Origin: a virus
Length of the DNA stretch: 39,894 nt
Virus record (IMG/VR): IMGVR_UViG_3300013772_000031
Location: 1-39,894 of that record
Direction: 5' to 3' (one strand)
Positions 16,315 to 23,543 of the stretch are shown here, piece by piece (the stretch's first letter is position 1; every line of letters begins with the position of its first letter). The translations under genes were made by a program, and so were the position numbers. The notes below the pieces were generated by a model. It searched no databases, had not been told where the DNA came from, and was given only the letters and a program-made list of their open reading frames with translations.

Positions 16315-18105
16315 ATGGCTAATGTAAAATGGAGTGATGACGCAGTATTTATTCCTGAAACATCATTTGATGATGGCAATCAATTAATGGGTCTCAAGGG
16401 AGGCGTTAATGCTAAGTTTTCAAGAGCTGTATTATTCCCTAATTTATCTAATGCTATCTTTGTCTCCGCTGCACAACCTGCTGATGGGGATGGTTCAATA
16501 ACCAATCCTTATTTGACGATTAGATATTCTGACTCATTAAATACTAAACCTGTGATTATTTTTCCTGGTGCATATACTGATAGTAACTTCTTTGCTGAGC
16601 TTCAATCCTGGCTTGGTTCTGGGAAGCATATTACTACATATACAATTAGTGGAACCGGAACAATATCAATAGATGATACATCTTGGCAAGCTGCAACAAG
16701 TCCTCAAAAATCCATAGAAGCTATCGCTATAAGTGGTAATATAAATTTTTCTCCCTCAGCTTTAAAGACCAATTCAGGTTTATTTTTTAATGATATGACC
16801 GCAAATTCCATTACTACTAATAATAGTACGCAATTAAGCATTACAAATGTTACAACAACATCCATTTCAGCCGGTGACCATGAAGTAATAACTATTAGTG
16901 GATGTAATGCACCTACTTTGACAATTACATATAGTGGTGCAGTAACGCCAGTTAGCGGACGATTTACGATTAAGATAGTTAATAATACAGGATTAAGTAC
17001 AGTAAACTTATATCCTGACGGCGGCGGTCACCCCGTAGATATTTTTTTTGTAAATAATCCAAATGTAGCAACAGTGAATATTGATGATAGTAGTGCTGGT
17101 GGTACAACATTTTATTTTGATGCAGATAGTACACCTTCTGGTTATTTTAGCGATCCAAATGGCGATGTAACTTTTGTACCTCTTACAAATATCAATTATG
17201 GCGTAACGACCGCAAACGGGTTCTCAGCTTTAAATTCAGAATTTGCTTGGGACGCCACTAATAAAGTCTTTACCGCCGGAGTTAATGCTCATAGTTCAGG
17301 TGGAAAGAAATGCACGTTATTAGGTCGATCCACAAGTAGTCGCGATAATGTATTCGTTGCTGCCATGGATACTGGCAGTGACTTCTTTACAAATAATATT
17401 GGTCAATTCGCTGTGCTTTACACTGCGGGTTATGCATTCGGTACTGGTGCACCAAAAGCATACTTCCATGCAATGGCGGGTACAACAGGAGATCTGTTAT
17501 TAACTGCTGCAACTGTAGTTGCGGATGCTAATATAGCTAATAGTGAGCTTAACCCTTACATAACAGTGGGTGATTTAACATTCAAAATAAGAGATTCAGC
17601 GGGAACACTAAAGAGTTATGCATTTTCATCTTATGCACTATTAGCAAGTCCTACATTTACAGGTACGCTACAAGCTAATATAGGCTCATTTTCTGTTTTA
17701 TATGATGCAACATCGCCATTTTTTTCTAGCTTGGTAGCAGGGCCTTACTCATCCGTTACTACTTTATTAGTGGCAAGTGATTTGATATCTGGAACAATAG
17801 GCCTTACTCCCGTATTAGCACAAGCGGTTCAAATGCCTACTGCAGCTAATATTGAAACTGCTCTTGCAGCTGCGTTAGGTACAGTCATAGCCCCGGCAGG
17901 CAATGTCCCATTAAATACGATGATTCAATTTTCTATTGAGAATTTATCCACCACTGGTGGAGCAGTATCTACAATCACAACAAATACAAATATAATTTTA
18001 GTATGTAATAATGGTACTCCTCTGATTCAAATCTCCACAGGAAGAAGTTTTAAACTTATAAAGTCGAGCAGTAGTCCGGTTCAATATTCATTGTGGAGCA
18101 ACTAA
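16315..18105 (+). CDS. Tail fibre / appendage protein A
   Basis: This 596-aa beta-rich protein begins MANVKWSDDAVFIPETSFDDGNQ, nearly the same N-terminal module as the next gene (MANVKWSDNSVFIPEVSLGA), including a shared GGVNAKF motif near residue 30. The centre is Asn/Thr/Ser-rich with repetitive short strands (SITTNNSTQLSITNVTTTSISAGDHEVITISGCNAPTLTI), compatible with a trimeric beta-helix. The shared module is probably the virion attachment domain; the remainder is the variable receptor-facing part. Confidence 0.7.
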   Translation: MANVKWSDDAVFIPETSFDDGNQLMGLKGGVNAKFSRAVLFPNLSNAIFVSAAQPADGDGSITNPYLTIRYSDSLNTKPVIIFPGAYTDSNFFAELQSWLGSGKHITTYTISGTGTISIDDTSWQAATSPQKSIEAIAISGNINFSPSALKTNSGLFFNDMTANSITTNNSTQLSITNVTTTSISAGDHEVITISGCNAPTLTITYSGAVTPVSGRFTIKIVNNTGLSTVNLYPDGGGHPVDIFFVNNPNVATVNIDDSSAGGTTFYFDADSTPSGYFSDPNGDVTFVPLTNINYGVTTANGFSALNSEFAWDATNKVFTAGVNAHSSGGKKCTLLGRSTSSRDNVFVAAMDTGSDFFTNNIGQFAVLYTAGYAFGTGAPKAYFHAMAGTTGDLLLTAATVVADANIANSELNPYITVGDLTFKIRDSAGTLKSYAFSSYALLASPTFTGTLQANIGSFSVLYDATSPFFSSLVAGPYSSVTTLLVASDLISGTIGLTPVLAQAVQMPTAANIETALAAALGTVIAPAGNVPLNTMIQFSIENLSTTGGAVSTITTNTNIILVCNNGTPLIQISTGRSFKLIKSSSSPVQYSLWSN

Positions 18106-18106
18106 T

Positions 18107-19009
18107 ATGGCAAATGTAAAATGGAGTGATAATTCAGTATTTATTCCTGAAGTATCTTTAGGTGCCACAGACTATGTGATGGGGATTACTGCAGGTGGCG
18201 TAAATGCTAAGTTTCCCGGCAGTGTATTTCCATCTGCTGCGGGATTTGTTGATCTAACTACAAATCAAAGTGTGGGTGGCAATAAAAACTTTACTGGTCA
18301 AACGGTTCTTTCGCAGGTTAACAATCCTTTTGTAGAGAATATAACGCCTACAGCGACGATAACTGCATATACAACACTTACAGCGGCCCAACTAGTCAGT
18401 AAAGAATTAACATTCGCCCCCGCAGCTGATGGGACAATGACATTTCCACTAGGAACAGACGTTGATACAATCCTTGGAACGCCAGTAATCAGCGGATCAA
18501 TAAATGTTGGCTTAAAGAACATTAGACTTATAAATACATCTGCATTTACAGTTAGTTTTGCCATAAACACTGGTGTTGCATTTAGCGGTCTATCTATATC
18601 AGGCATTTTAATTTTAAAACCTTATAGTTCAATGAGCGTAGATTTAGTCAAAGTTGGGTCAGGTTCATTTGTAATGTTTGGTCCATCTGTAAGTACAGGC
18701 TATGCGGTTATCGCAGTTAGTGGAACGACAAAAACATTTGCTATTACAGATTATCAATCTCTGCAAAACTGTAGCAATGCTGCAACACAAACATTAACTG
18801 TACCACCAAATGCAAGTGTTCCCTTCCCAATCGGGGCCACAATCGATATTTGTAGGGCGGGTGCAGGTGCGGTCACTTTGACACCGGGCGCTGGTGTAAC
18901 ACTGTTAAATGAACTAACCGAATTTTCTATTTCGAATACAAATGGAATCATTTCATGCACCCAATTGACGCTCAATACTTGGGTCGTGAGCGGACCGGTG
19001 GGGCCATAA
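18107..19009 (+). CDS. Tail fibre / appendage protein B (paralogue of the preceding gene at its N-terminus)
   Basis: The 300-aa protein starts one base after the preceding stop and shares its first ~40 residues (MANVKWSD..VFIPE.S ... GGVNAKF). The C-terminal halves also share short strand motifs (FPIGATIDICRAGAGAVTLTPGAGVTLLN here). The whole is Gly/Ala/Thr/Val-rich and beta-rich. The two genes look like a duplicated attachment module with different distal domains, a common route to host-range change. Confidence 0.7.
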   Translation: MANVKWSDNSVFIPEVSLGATDYVMGITAGGVNAKFPGSVFPSAAGFVDLTTNQSVGGNKNFTGQTVLSQVNNPFVENITPTATITAYTTLTAAQLVSKELTFAPAADGTMTFPLGTDVDTILGTPVISGSINVGLKNIRLINTSAFTVSFAINTGVAFSGLSISGILILKPYSSMSVDLVKVGSGSFVMFGPSVSTGYAVIAVSGTTKTFAITDYQSLQNCSNAATQTLTVPPNASVPFPIGATIDICRAGAGAVTLTPGAGVTLLNELTEFSISNTNGIISCTQLTLNTWVVSGPVGP

Positions 19010-19010
19010 T

Positions 19011-19919
19011 ATGAGAATACATTTAGCTAGGATCCCACCATTCCCGCAGCCATTAGATTTAACTAGTGTGCCAGCGCACAGGGCGCTCTCATTGCGACAA
19101 CTTACAATTGCATACGCTGGGCCATTGGTGGAATTGCGTCGTTCATCTGACAATGCGGCCACTAACGTACAGCCAGCGCCTTCCGGGTATATATCAGGTG
19201 CCTCCTCTACTTTTGCAGGACCAGATTTAGCAACATGGGCAGGAAGTGATAATCTTTTCGTAAGAACGTTGTATGATCAAAGCGGAAATGCAGGACATTT
19301 TACACAATTAACAAATGCTGCCCAACCGCAATTCTTCGTGGATGGTGGAAGTGGAATAAACAATAGGCCAATTTTACGATGTGTCCACGCCTCTGGACAA
19401 TTTATGCAAGGCGGATCCCCAATTTTAGGGCCTAGTGATCTAACGTTTTCGTTTGTTATAGGGAATATAACTTTCACAAGTTGGGTTTTTGGAACACAGC
19501 TTGCGTCAGGAACCCATCAACTTTTTGATATTGTTGCACGACTTAATAGTACATTAAGGAATCAATATTTTAATACTCCTTCCGGCACTCCAATGAACCT
19601 AGGAAGCGGAAGTGCACCTATGGGCGTAAGAATGTCTCAATATTTATTAGTTGCGACAAATGATCCTTCAAGCGGTTTTTTGGGCGGCATGGCATATGAA
19701 AGAGGGATATTAACCGACACTACAGTACCTACTTTCGTGTGGGGTAATTCAGACTTTAATAATAATTACATACTCTTTGCCGCACCTGATAATACGGGGG
19801 GCGGGGTGAATTTTTATGGTGGAGATTTCGCGGAATTAGTCATGTTTACGAGTAGTCTTTCTGCGTCTGATCAATTGATAATGAATAACAGCGAACGTAT
19901 AGCCTATAATCTTGCATAA
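19011..19919 (+). CDS. Tail protein with arabinofuranosidase B-like/concanavalin-like domain
   Basis: The 302-aa protein has motifs of the catalytic-type domain of alpha-L-arabinofuranosidase B (concanavalin/LamG-like fold): RALSLRQLTIAYAGPLVELRRSSDNAAT, ATWAGSDNLFVRTLYDQSGNAGHFTQLTNAAQPQF and NNRPILRC. In phages such domains sit at the distal part of tail proteins and bind or cut surface polysaccharide. It begins one base after the preceding fibre gene and ends the structural operon. Whether it is an active depolymerase cannot be told from the sequence. Confidence 0.72.
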   Translation: MRIHLARIPPFPQPLDLTSVPAHRALSLRQLTIAYAGPLVELRRSSDNAATNVQPAPSGYISGASSTFAGPDLATWAGSDNLFVRTLYDQSGNAGHFTQLTNAAQPQFFVDGGSGINNRPILRCVHASGQFMQGGSPILGPSDLTFSFVIGNITFTSWVFGTQLASGTHQLFDIVARLNSTLRNQYFNTPSGTPMNLGSGSAPMGVRMSQYLLVATNDPSSGFLGGMAYERGILTDTTVPTFVWGNSDFNNNYILFAAPDNTGGGVNFYGGDFAELVMFTSSLSASDQLIMNNSERIAYNLA

Positions 19920-19939
19920 CTAGAGTTTAAACATTTGAA

Positions 19940-19970
19940 TTTACAAAAGAACAAAGAAGTGTAAGATAAT
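19940..19970 (+). promoter_or_regulatory. Candidate promoter before the triple-hairpin leader
   Basis: TTTACA at 19940-19945 is followed by TAAGAT (spacing 16) or GATAAT (19965-19970, spacing 19). Transcription would start around 19977, exactly at the first hairpin. The match is moderate. Confidence 0.35.
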
Positions 19971-19976
19971 GTCCAT

Positions 19977-20078
19977 GTGGCCTATTGACGCTGAAACTTC
20001 AATAGGCTGCGTCCTTTGTGCGATTAAGTTGATGCTTAATTGCCTTTCAACATATGCTAGGAAAATAGCGATATGTTG
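19977..20078 (+). ncRNA. Triple-hairpin structured leader or small RNA
   Basis: Three consecutive stems fill the gap between the last tail gene and the winged-helix gene: GCCTATTGA/TCAATAGGC (19980-20007, 9 bp, 10-base loop); GCGATTAAG/CTTAATTGC (20020-20043, 9 bp with one G-U, 6-base loop); and CAACATAT-GCTA/TAGC-g-ATATGTTG (20048-20078, 12 bp with one bulge, 6-base loop). GACGC (19987) could alternatively pair with GCGTC (20009). No T-tract follows, so these are not simple terminators. They end 32 bases before the ATG at 20111, fitting a regulatory 5' leader or processed small RNA. Confidence 0.5.
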
Positions 20079-20110
20079 ATGCCAAAATTAACCACTGGGA
20101 GTGGCGAATA

Positions 20111-20611
20111 ATGACAAGCAATGATATCAAACACACTGCACGCTATCAACTGTCACGTTTTATACAATCAGAAGATTCATTCAAGTTAGACTTAGACTTT
20201 AAAGACATAGCCCTTCTTACAACAATTTTTGACTTTATGGATTCTGGCAAAGAAGAATGTTGTTTTGTTGATCAAATTAAATTAGCAAAAATTTCTCGTG
20301 TCCCGAGGAGAACTATAATTGAAAGGTTGAAGAAATTAATTAAATTTGAATTATTAAAAAAAGAAAGAAAAGGTTATAAAAATCACTATTTCATCGGAGA
20401 CGCCATTAAAAAGTATGTGCAGTCGCTGCACTTAGTAAGTGCTACAGCGGCACATAGTAAGTGCAGTAGCGGCACTTTATATAATAATAATTATAATAAC
20501 AGTTATAACAATAGGCATTCTGCGAACAATAAAAAACCAAATGCATTGAAACAAACGGCAAAAGAATGGGGGCCTGGTCATACTTCATGGGAAACGTTGC
20601 ATAAAATATAG
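20111..20611 (+). CDS. Winged-helix DNA-binding protein, possible replication initiator
   Basis: This 166-aa protein has a winged helix at about residues 50-100 (CCFVDQIKLAKISRVPRRTIIERLKKLIKFELLKKERKGYKNHYFIG), like the N-terminal domains of phage replication initiators and HTH_36-type proteins. After it the gene contains three 22-bp DNA repeats followed by a very AT-rich stretch coding Tyr/Asn-rich sequence. That layout recalls lambda O, whose origin lies inside its own gene. It is much shorter than lambda O and lacks an obvious helicase-loading C-terminus, so a transcription regulator is the alternative. Confidence 0.6.
   Translation: MTSNDIKHTARYQLSRFIQSEDSFKLDLDFKDIALLTTIFDFMDSGKEECCFVDQIKLAKISRVPRRTIIERLKKLIKFELLKKERKGYKNHYFIGDAIKKYVQSLHLVSATAAHSKCSSGTLYNNNYNNSYNNRHSANNKKPNALKQTAKEWGPGHTSWETLHKI
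20417..20482 (+). repeat. Three tandem 22-bp iterons, each GTGC-N7-GCAC, in the winged-helix gene
   Basis: Copies start at 20417, 20439 and 20461. Each opens with a GTGC(N7)GCAC palindrome; the first two end TAGTAA. AT-rich DNA (20475-20512) follows. Because 22 is not a multiple of 3, the copies are read in three frames (VQSLHLV, SATAAHSK, CSSGTLY), so the conservation is at DNA level. The spacing is about two helical turns, placing sites on one face. Candidate origin or operator array. Confidence 0.72.
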
Positions 20612-20612
20612 G
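20588..20612 (+). repeat. 25-bp direct repeat, copy 1 (3' end of winged-helix gene)
   Basis: It matches 21731-21755 at 23 of 25 positions. This copy encodes WETLHKI-stop, the natural end of the winged-helix protein. Confidence 0.8.
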
Positions 20613-20620
20613 ATTAGAAA

Positions 20621-20693
20621 GCAAGCATAAAAAACAACTATTGTATTATACTTGCATTTGCATTAAATTACCTGCAAGCATAATACAATAGGA
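20621..20693 (+). promoter_or_regulatory. Operator-like palindrome overlapping the P63C promoter/RBS
   Basis: Nineteen-base arms at 20638-20656 and 20673-20691 are complementary except at one position, with a 16-base spacer. The half-site GCAAGCATAA occurs directly at 20621 and 20674 and inverted (TTATACTTGC) at 20646. TTGCAT (20659) and CATAAT (20679) could be promoter boxes with a short 14-base spacer. The right arm abuts the AGGA ribosome binding site (20690-20693) of the P63C gene, so either protein binding or RNA folding could block expression. Confidence 0.6.
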
Positions 20694-20702
20694 AATGTAA
20701 GC

Positions 20703-21719
20703 ATGATAGATAAAATATCTAAAAATAATAAGGCTAAAGGTGGGATTGCTAGAGCTTTATCCTTAACTAAAGATGAAAGAATAGAAATAGCTAAAAAAGC
20801 TGCAGAAACAAGATGGAATCCTGATATTTTAAAAGCAACTCATTCCGGAAACTTAATAATTGGAAAAATGAATTTCCCTTGTTCCGTACTATCTGACGGA
20901 ACACGTATATTAACACAAAGTAATTTCATGATCGGAATGGGAATGTATTACAGCGGATGGATTGCAAAAAATAAAAGCAAAGAACAGTCTGCTGCAGATA
21001 TACCACATTTTTTAGCATTTAAATCAATAACTCCTTTTATAAACAAACACTTAGGTGACCTGCAGTTTATTACCGTGAAATATCGAACTGAAAAAGGGAG
21101 TTTAGCTCATGGGATTAAGGCAGAAATTATTCCCAAAATTTGTGAAATCTGGTTAGATGCAGATGAAAATATCAAATTAGGTAAAAGGCAGAAAAAAATC
21201 GCACAAAATGCAAAAGTTTTAATGCGTGCTTTAGCTTATATCGGAATTGTTGCTTTAGTAGATGAAGTAACAGGATATCAAGAAATAAGAGATAAAGAGG
21301 CGCTTCAAAAAATATTAGATAAATATTTAACCGATGAATGGGCTAGTTGGAGTAAGACATTCCCAGAAACTTTTTATAAGGAATTATTTCGTTTAAAAGA
21401 TATAAAATATCCCATAGGAAATGGAAAAAATAGACCGAGTTATGTTGGGCATTGGACAAATGAAATTGTATATAAAAGATTGGCACCAGGTATTCTTTCT
21501 GAATTAAGAGAAAAAAATCCAAGTAGTTCGAATGGTATTAGACCAAAAAGACATCATCAATATCTTAGTAGAGATTATGGACATCCTAAGCTTAAAGAAC
21601 ATTTGTCTAATATCATTTTTTTAATGAAAACTTGCTCAAATTTTGAAGAATTTAAAATCAGATTAGATTTAGCGGTTCCAAAATATGGAAATAGTCTTTC
21701 ATTAAAATTAGAAAATTAA
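20703..21719 (+). CDS. P63C-domain protein
   Basis: This 338-aa protein carries a full P63C domain in its C-terminal part, including ALVDEVTGYQEIRDKEALQKILDKYL, WSKTFPETFYKELFRL, the GHWTNEIVYKRLAPGILSELREKNP segment and HHQYLSRDYGHPKLKEHLSNIIFLMK. The N-terminus is a basic helix (KDERIEIAKKAAETRW) and a segment (GNLIIGKMNFPCSVLSDGTRILTQ) typical of these proteins. The family is common in phages and mobile elements; its function is not established, and regulatory roles are suspected. The gene stands alone between two 25-bp repeats with its own operator-like leader, like a mobile or moron cassette. The AGGA site is 10 bases from the ATG. Confidence 0.85.
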   Translation: MIDKISKNNKAKGGIARALSLTKDERIEIAKKAAETRWNPDILKATHSGNLIIGKMNFPCSVLSDGTRILTQSNFMIGMGMYYSGWIAKNKSKEQSAADIPHFLAFKSITPFINKHLGDLQFITVKYRTEKGSLAHGIKAEIIPKICEIWLDADENIKLGKRQKKIAQNAKVLMRALAYIGIVALVDEVTGYQEIRDKEALQKILDKYLTDEWASWSKTFPETFYKELFRLKDIKYPIGNGKNRPSYVGHWTNEIVYKRLAPGILSELREKNPSSSNGIRPKRHHQYLSRDYGHPKLKEHLSNIIFLMKTCSNFEEFKIRLDLAVPKYGNSLSLKLEN

Positions 21720-21730
21720 ATTATAGTTTT

Positions 21731-21755
21731 TGTGAAACCTTGCATAAAATATAGG
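21731..21755 (+). repeat. 25-bp direct repeat, copy 2 (downstream of P63C gene)
   Basis: This copy of 20588-20612 has two mismatches. It could still encode ETLHKI-stop but has no gene in front, so it looks like a relic of the winged-helix gene end. The P63C cassette lies between the copies. Confidence 0.75.
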
Positions 21756-21762
21756 TAAGATG

Positions 21763-21939
21763 TTAGTGTATTGTTGCCGTATATGTTTCATCGGTCTCAG
21801 GGAAGAGATCTGCGGCACAGATCGTTATATTGTCTTGCGGAGGTCTGTAAGCAAATATACAGACCGTTAGAGCAACGCATGAGAGACTTAGCAATAAAGC
21901 TGCAAATGATAGACACATTACCTTATAATAAAATTCCAT
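21763..21939 (-). CDS. Small membrane protein in lysis cassette
   Basis: From the ATG at 21939 this is 58 aa; GAAGAG lies about 8 bases upstream, within the end of the holin candidate (an in-frame ATG at 21951 is the alternative). One strong membrane segment (KVMCLSFAALLLSLSCVALTVCIFAY) is followed by a short acidic tail (PPQDNITICAADLFPETDET). Position after the holin-lysozyme pair suggests an antiholin or spanin-like accessory. No clear lipobox is seen. It is the last gene of the leftward unit. Confidence 0.5.
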   Translation of the reverse strand: MEFYYKVMCLSFAALLLSLSCVALTVCIFAYRPPQDNITICAADLFPETDETYTATIH

Positions 21940-21940
21940 A

Positions 21941-22144
21941 TTACTCTTCATTATGTTTCTTAAAATACGCATAGACAATGTTGGCAAATGTAGTGCCAAG
22001 CGTTCCGGCCATGACCGATAGAATCTCATGATCAGTATTACTTTGAGCGCTAATCATAATAGCAATTATGACACTAAAAAAACCAATTACAATACTCAGC
22101 ATAAGAATTAACTTAGACCATTCACGTATCTGTTTGTGCGTCAT
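21941..22144 (-). CDS. Holin candidate
   Basis: This 67-aa protein has two hydrophobic segments (LILMLSIVIGFFSVIIAIMI and ILSVMAGTLGTTFANIVYAYF) separated by a short polar turn (SAQSNTDHE), with a basic C-terminal tail (KKHNEE), the usual class II holin layout. It lies 9 bases downstream of lysozyme in the same direction behind AGGGATTAT. Holins set lysis time by forming inner-membrane holes that release endolysin. Assigned by topology and neighbour. Confidence 0.72.
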   Translation of the reverse strand: MTHKQIREWSKLILMLSIVIGFFSVIIAIMISAQSNTDHEILSVMAGTLGTTFANIVYAYFKKHNEE

Positions 22145-22153
22145 ATAATCCCT

Positions 22154-22573
22154 CTAGTAATGTCCGTCCTTCATCACTTTAGCCATGTCTCTCGCTCTAG
22201 TATGCACCTCTTTCGCCCATAAAGAATCTAGCATTGCACTTGCCGCTTGGTCAAAGTCATGTCGCTCAACAGCCGATATGACACCCTTGAATTCTTTGAA
22301 TTTTTCAATTCCCAGGTTGAATACCATTTCGATAAGCACTGATAGACGCACGTCACCTATTTTTAAAACCATAGGCAGGAATTCCACTAAATCATGAGTC
22401 GCTATGCTGATATCAGATCTTAAGGTCAATTCTGAATTAGATAGTGCGGGAGTATCTAGGTTGTGTCCCCAGTATATAGTCATATGGCCGGTAGAGTCAG
22501 TATAGGGTGTGGAGCTAAAACCTTCATGTACTTTTATAGACTTTATTAGGCGCTTTGTTATTTCAGTATCCAT
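22154..22573 (-). CDS. Endolysin, GH24 lysozyme (T4-type muramidase)
   Basis: The 139-aa enzyme has the complete GH24 catalytic pattern: E17 in VHEGF, D26 in YTDSTGH and T32 in MTIYWGHN, with the same spacing as E11, D20 and T26 of T4 lysozyme. It hydrolyses the MurNAc-GlcNAc bond of peptidoglycan. The C-terminal helices (LVEMVFNLG-like LIEMVFNLGIEKFKEF) fit the family, and the length is slightly short. There is no signal peptide, so it needs the adjoining holin for export. It starts inside the end of the preceding 47-aa gene. Confidence 0.9.
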   Translation of the reverse strand: MDTEITKRLIKSIKVHEGFSSTPYTDSTGHMTIYWGHNLDTPALSNSELTLRSDISIATHDLVEFLPMVLKIGDVRLSVLIEMVFNLGIEKFKEFKGVISAVERHDFDQAASAMLDSLWAKEVHTRARDMAKVMKDGHY

Positions 22574-22706
22574 TTTTAATCCTTATGTTCCACATGGAGC
22601 AATTATTTATTTTTTCGGCAGCAATATAAACAATAAAATGTGTCGTCCTTAAAGCCATACAATGCATATGTAATTTTAAATGTTCACAGTTATTTTGTTC
22701 TGACAT
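22563..22706 (-). CDS. 47-aa Cys/His-containing micro-protein
   Basis: The ORF has a strong ribosome binding site (AGGGGAAG) and overlaps the lysozyme start by 11 bases. It contains CEHLKLHMHC at residues 7-16, a possible zinc site, and a second Cys near the end. It shares the MSE start of several neighbours. Unknown function; expression is likely from its coupling. Confidence 0.45.
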   Translation of the reverse strand: MSEQNNCEHLKLHMHCMALRTTHFIVYIAAEKINNCSMWNIRIKNGY

Positions 22707-22814
22707 TTATTTCTTCCCCTTTCTAAAATACATATATCCAAACAATACTATTGCAAAGCCGCTAAATAGTCCTGCAAGATACACATCGAATACATGGCCT
22801 ATTGTTATTAGCAT
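22707..22814 (-). CDS. 35-aa single-pass membrane peptide
   Basis: The sequence is one hydrophobic helix (GHVFDVYLAGLFSGFAIVLFGYMYF) with a basic tail (RKGKK). GGAGAA lies 3 bases before the ATG, and the start lies within the end of the upstream gene. Position just before the lysis genes allows a lysis-related or membrane-depolarising role, but this is speculative. Confidence 0.5.
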   Translation of the reverse strand: MLITIGHVFDVYLAGLFSGFAIVLFGYMYFRKGKK

Positions 22815-23035
22815 AATTCTCCAATTTCTTTTAATAAATCCGTAGCTTTTGTGCTAACATCTTGCATACTATCTTTAATTACATATGTAGCACAAAAAGT
22901 ATTTAAATATCTTTCACCTTTTGCGCATTGTTTGGCAAACTTAATTAATTTATTATATTTATTCTGTAACTGATTAAACGCTTGCTGACATTTTATCAAT
23001 TCACAGGTTGCTAATGGGCAACTTTCATCATTCAT
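22808..23035 (-). CDS. Small Cys-rich helical protein
   Basis: This 75-aa protein has six cysteines (CPLATCELIKCQQAF near the N-terminus, then singles), helical composition and no known domain. It overlaps the preceding gene by 4 bases (ATGA) and the following 35-aa peptide by 7. The motif LLKEIGEL at its C-terminus recurs as LLKDLGEL in the upstream 67-aa gene, so the two are probably diverged paralogues. Confidence 0.55.
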   Translation of the reverse strand: MNDESCPLATCELIKCQQAFNQLQNKYNKLIKFAKQCAKGERYLNTFCATYVIKDSMQDVSTKATDLLKEIGELC

Positions 23036-23235
23036 AATTCACCTAGATCTTTTAACAACAACATTGCTTTGATTGGGCTACATTTATTATGCTTAACAAT
23101 ATCTTTTAAAAACTTCAATAATTTATTATTCTGCAATTTCACATCATAACTATAGTTAATCATCCTCTGTAATCGTACTAGACTAACTGACAATTCTTTT
23201 TTGCAATCGTCGCAGTGATATTTTTTCTCACTCAT
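23032..23235 (-). CDS. Small zinc-ribbon-like protein
   Basis: The 67-aa protein begins MSEKKYHCDDCKKEL with one CxxC and ends with LLKDLGEL. The next 45-aa gene upstream begins with the same MSEKKYHC pattern, so these look like tandem duplicates. Only one CxxC is visible here, so a complete zinc knuckle would need a partner chain. Function unknown. Confidence 0.55.
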   Translation of the reverse strand: MSEKKYHCDDCKKELSVSLVRLQRMINYSYDVKLQNNKLLKFLKDIVKHNKCSPIKAMLLLKDLGEL

Positions 23236-23365
23236 TTATAGTTCCCTGCCAGCAAGGCTCACAAATAAAATCTTTTTCTTTTATTCCCCAGTCACAATGA
23301 GCCTCTAGTTCTTCTTCAGTTAATATATTTTTACAGTGAGTGCAATGGTATTTTTTTTCAGACAT
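23228..23365 (-). CDS. 45-aa double-CxxC zinc-ribbon micro-protein
   Basis: The ORF encodes MSEKKYHCTHCKNIL at the start and FICEPCWQG near the end, so two CxxC pairs (residues 8/11 and 35/38) can form a zinc ribbon. It overlaps both neighbours by 8 bases. It shares its N-terminus with the downstream 67-aa protein. Likely a small nucleic-acid- or protein-binding factor. Confidence 0.6.
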   Translation of the reverse strand: MSEKKYHCTHCKNILTEEELEAHCDWGIKEKDFICEPCWQGTINE

Positions 23366-23543
23366 ATTCTCGCCTAATTTCTGTTACTAATAAAAACAGA
23401 GCTACTCTGTTATGATCATATTCAGGAGTTAATGGATAAGTTTTTTTATGCCGATCAATAATCTCTAAAACTGTATCTAAGGCTTGATTGTAAGCGTCCA
23501 ATTCTTTATGTGTATAGCCATTGTATTTCTCTGATTCACTCAT
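23358..23543 (-). CDS. Hypothetical 61-aa protein
   Basis: The acidic helical protein (HKELDAYNQALDTVLEIIDRHKKTYPLTPEYDHNRVALFLLVTEIRREYV) starts MSE like its neighbours and overlaps them by 8 bases on each side. It resembles the next upstream gene in layout (helix, tyrosine-rich middle, hydrophobic helix). Function unknown. Confidence 0.55.
   Translation of the reverse strand: MSESEKYNGYTHKELDAYNQALDTVLEIIDRHKKTYPLTPEYDHNRVALFLLVTEIRREYV

Noticed and set aside
20417-20482. CRISPR-like array
   Set aside because: The units are contiguous 22-bp repeats without spacers and lie inside a gene, so they are iterons or operators.
21771-21974. Rightward 67-aa ORF downstream of P63C
   Set aside because: It lies opposite the holin candidate and the small membrane protein and has no ribosome binding site.
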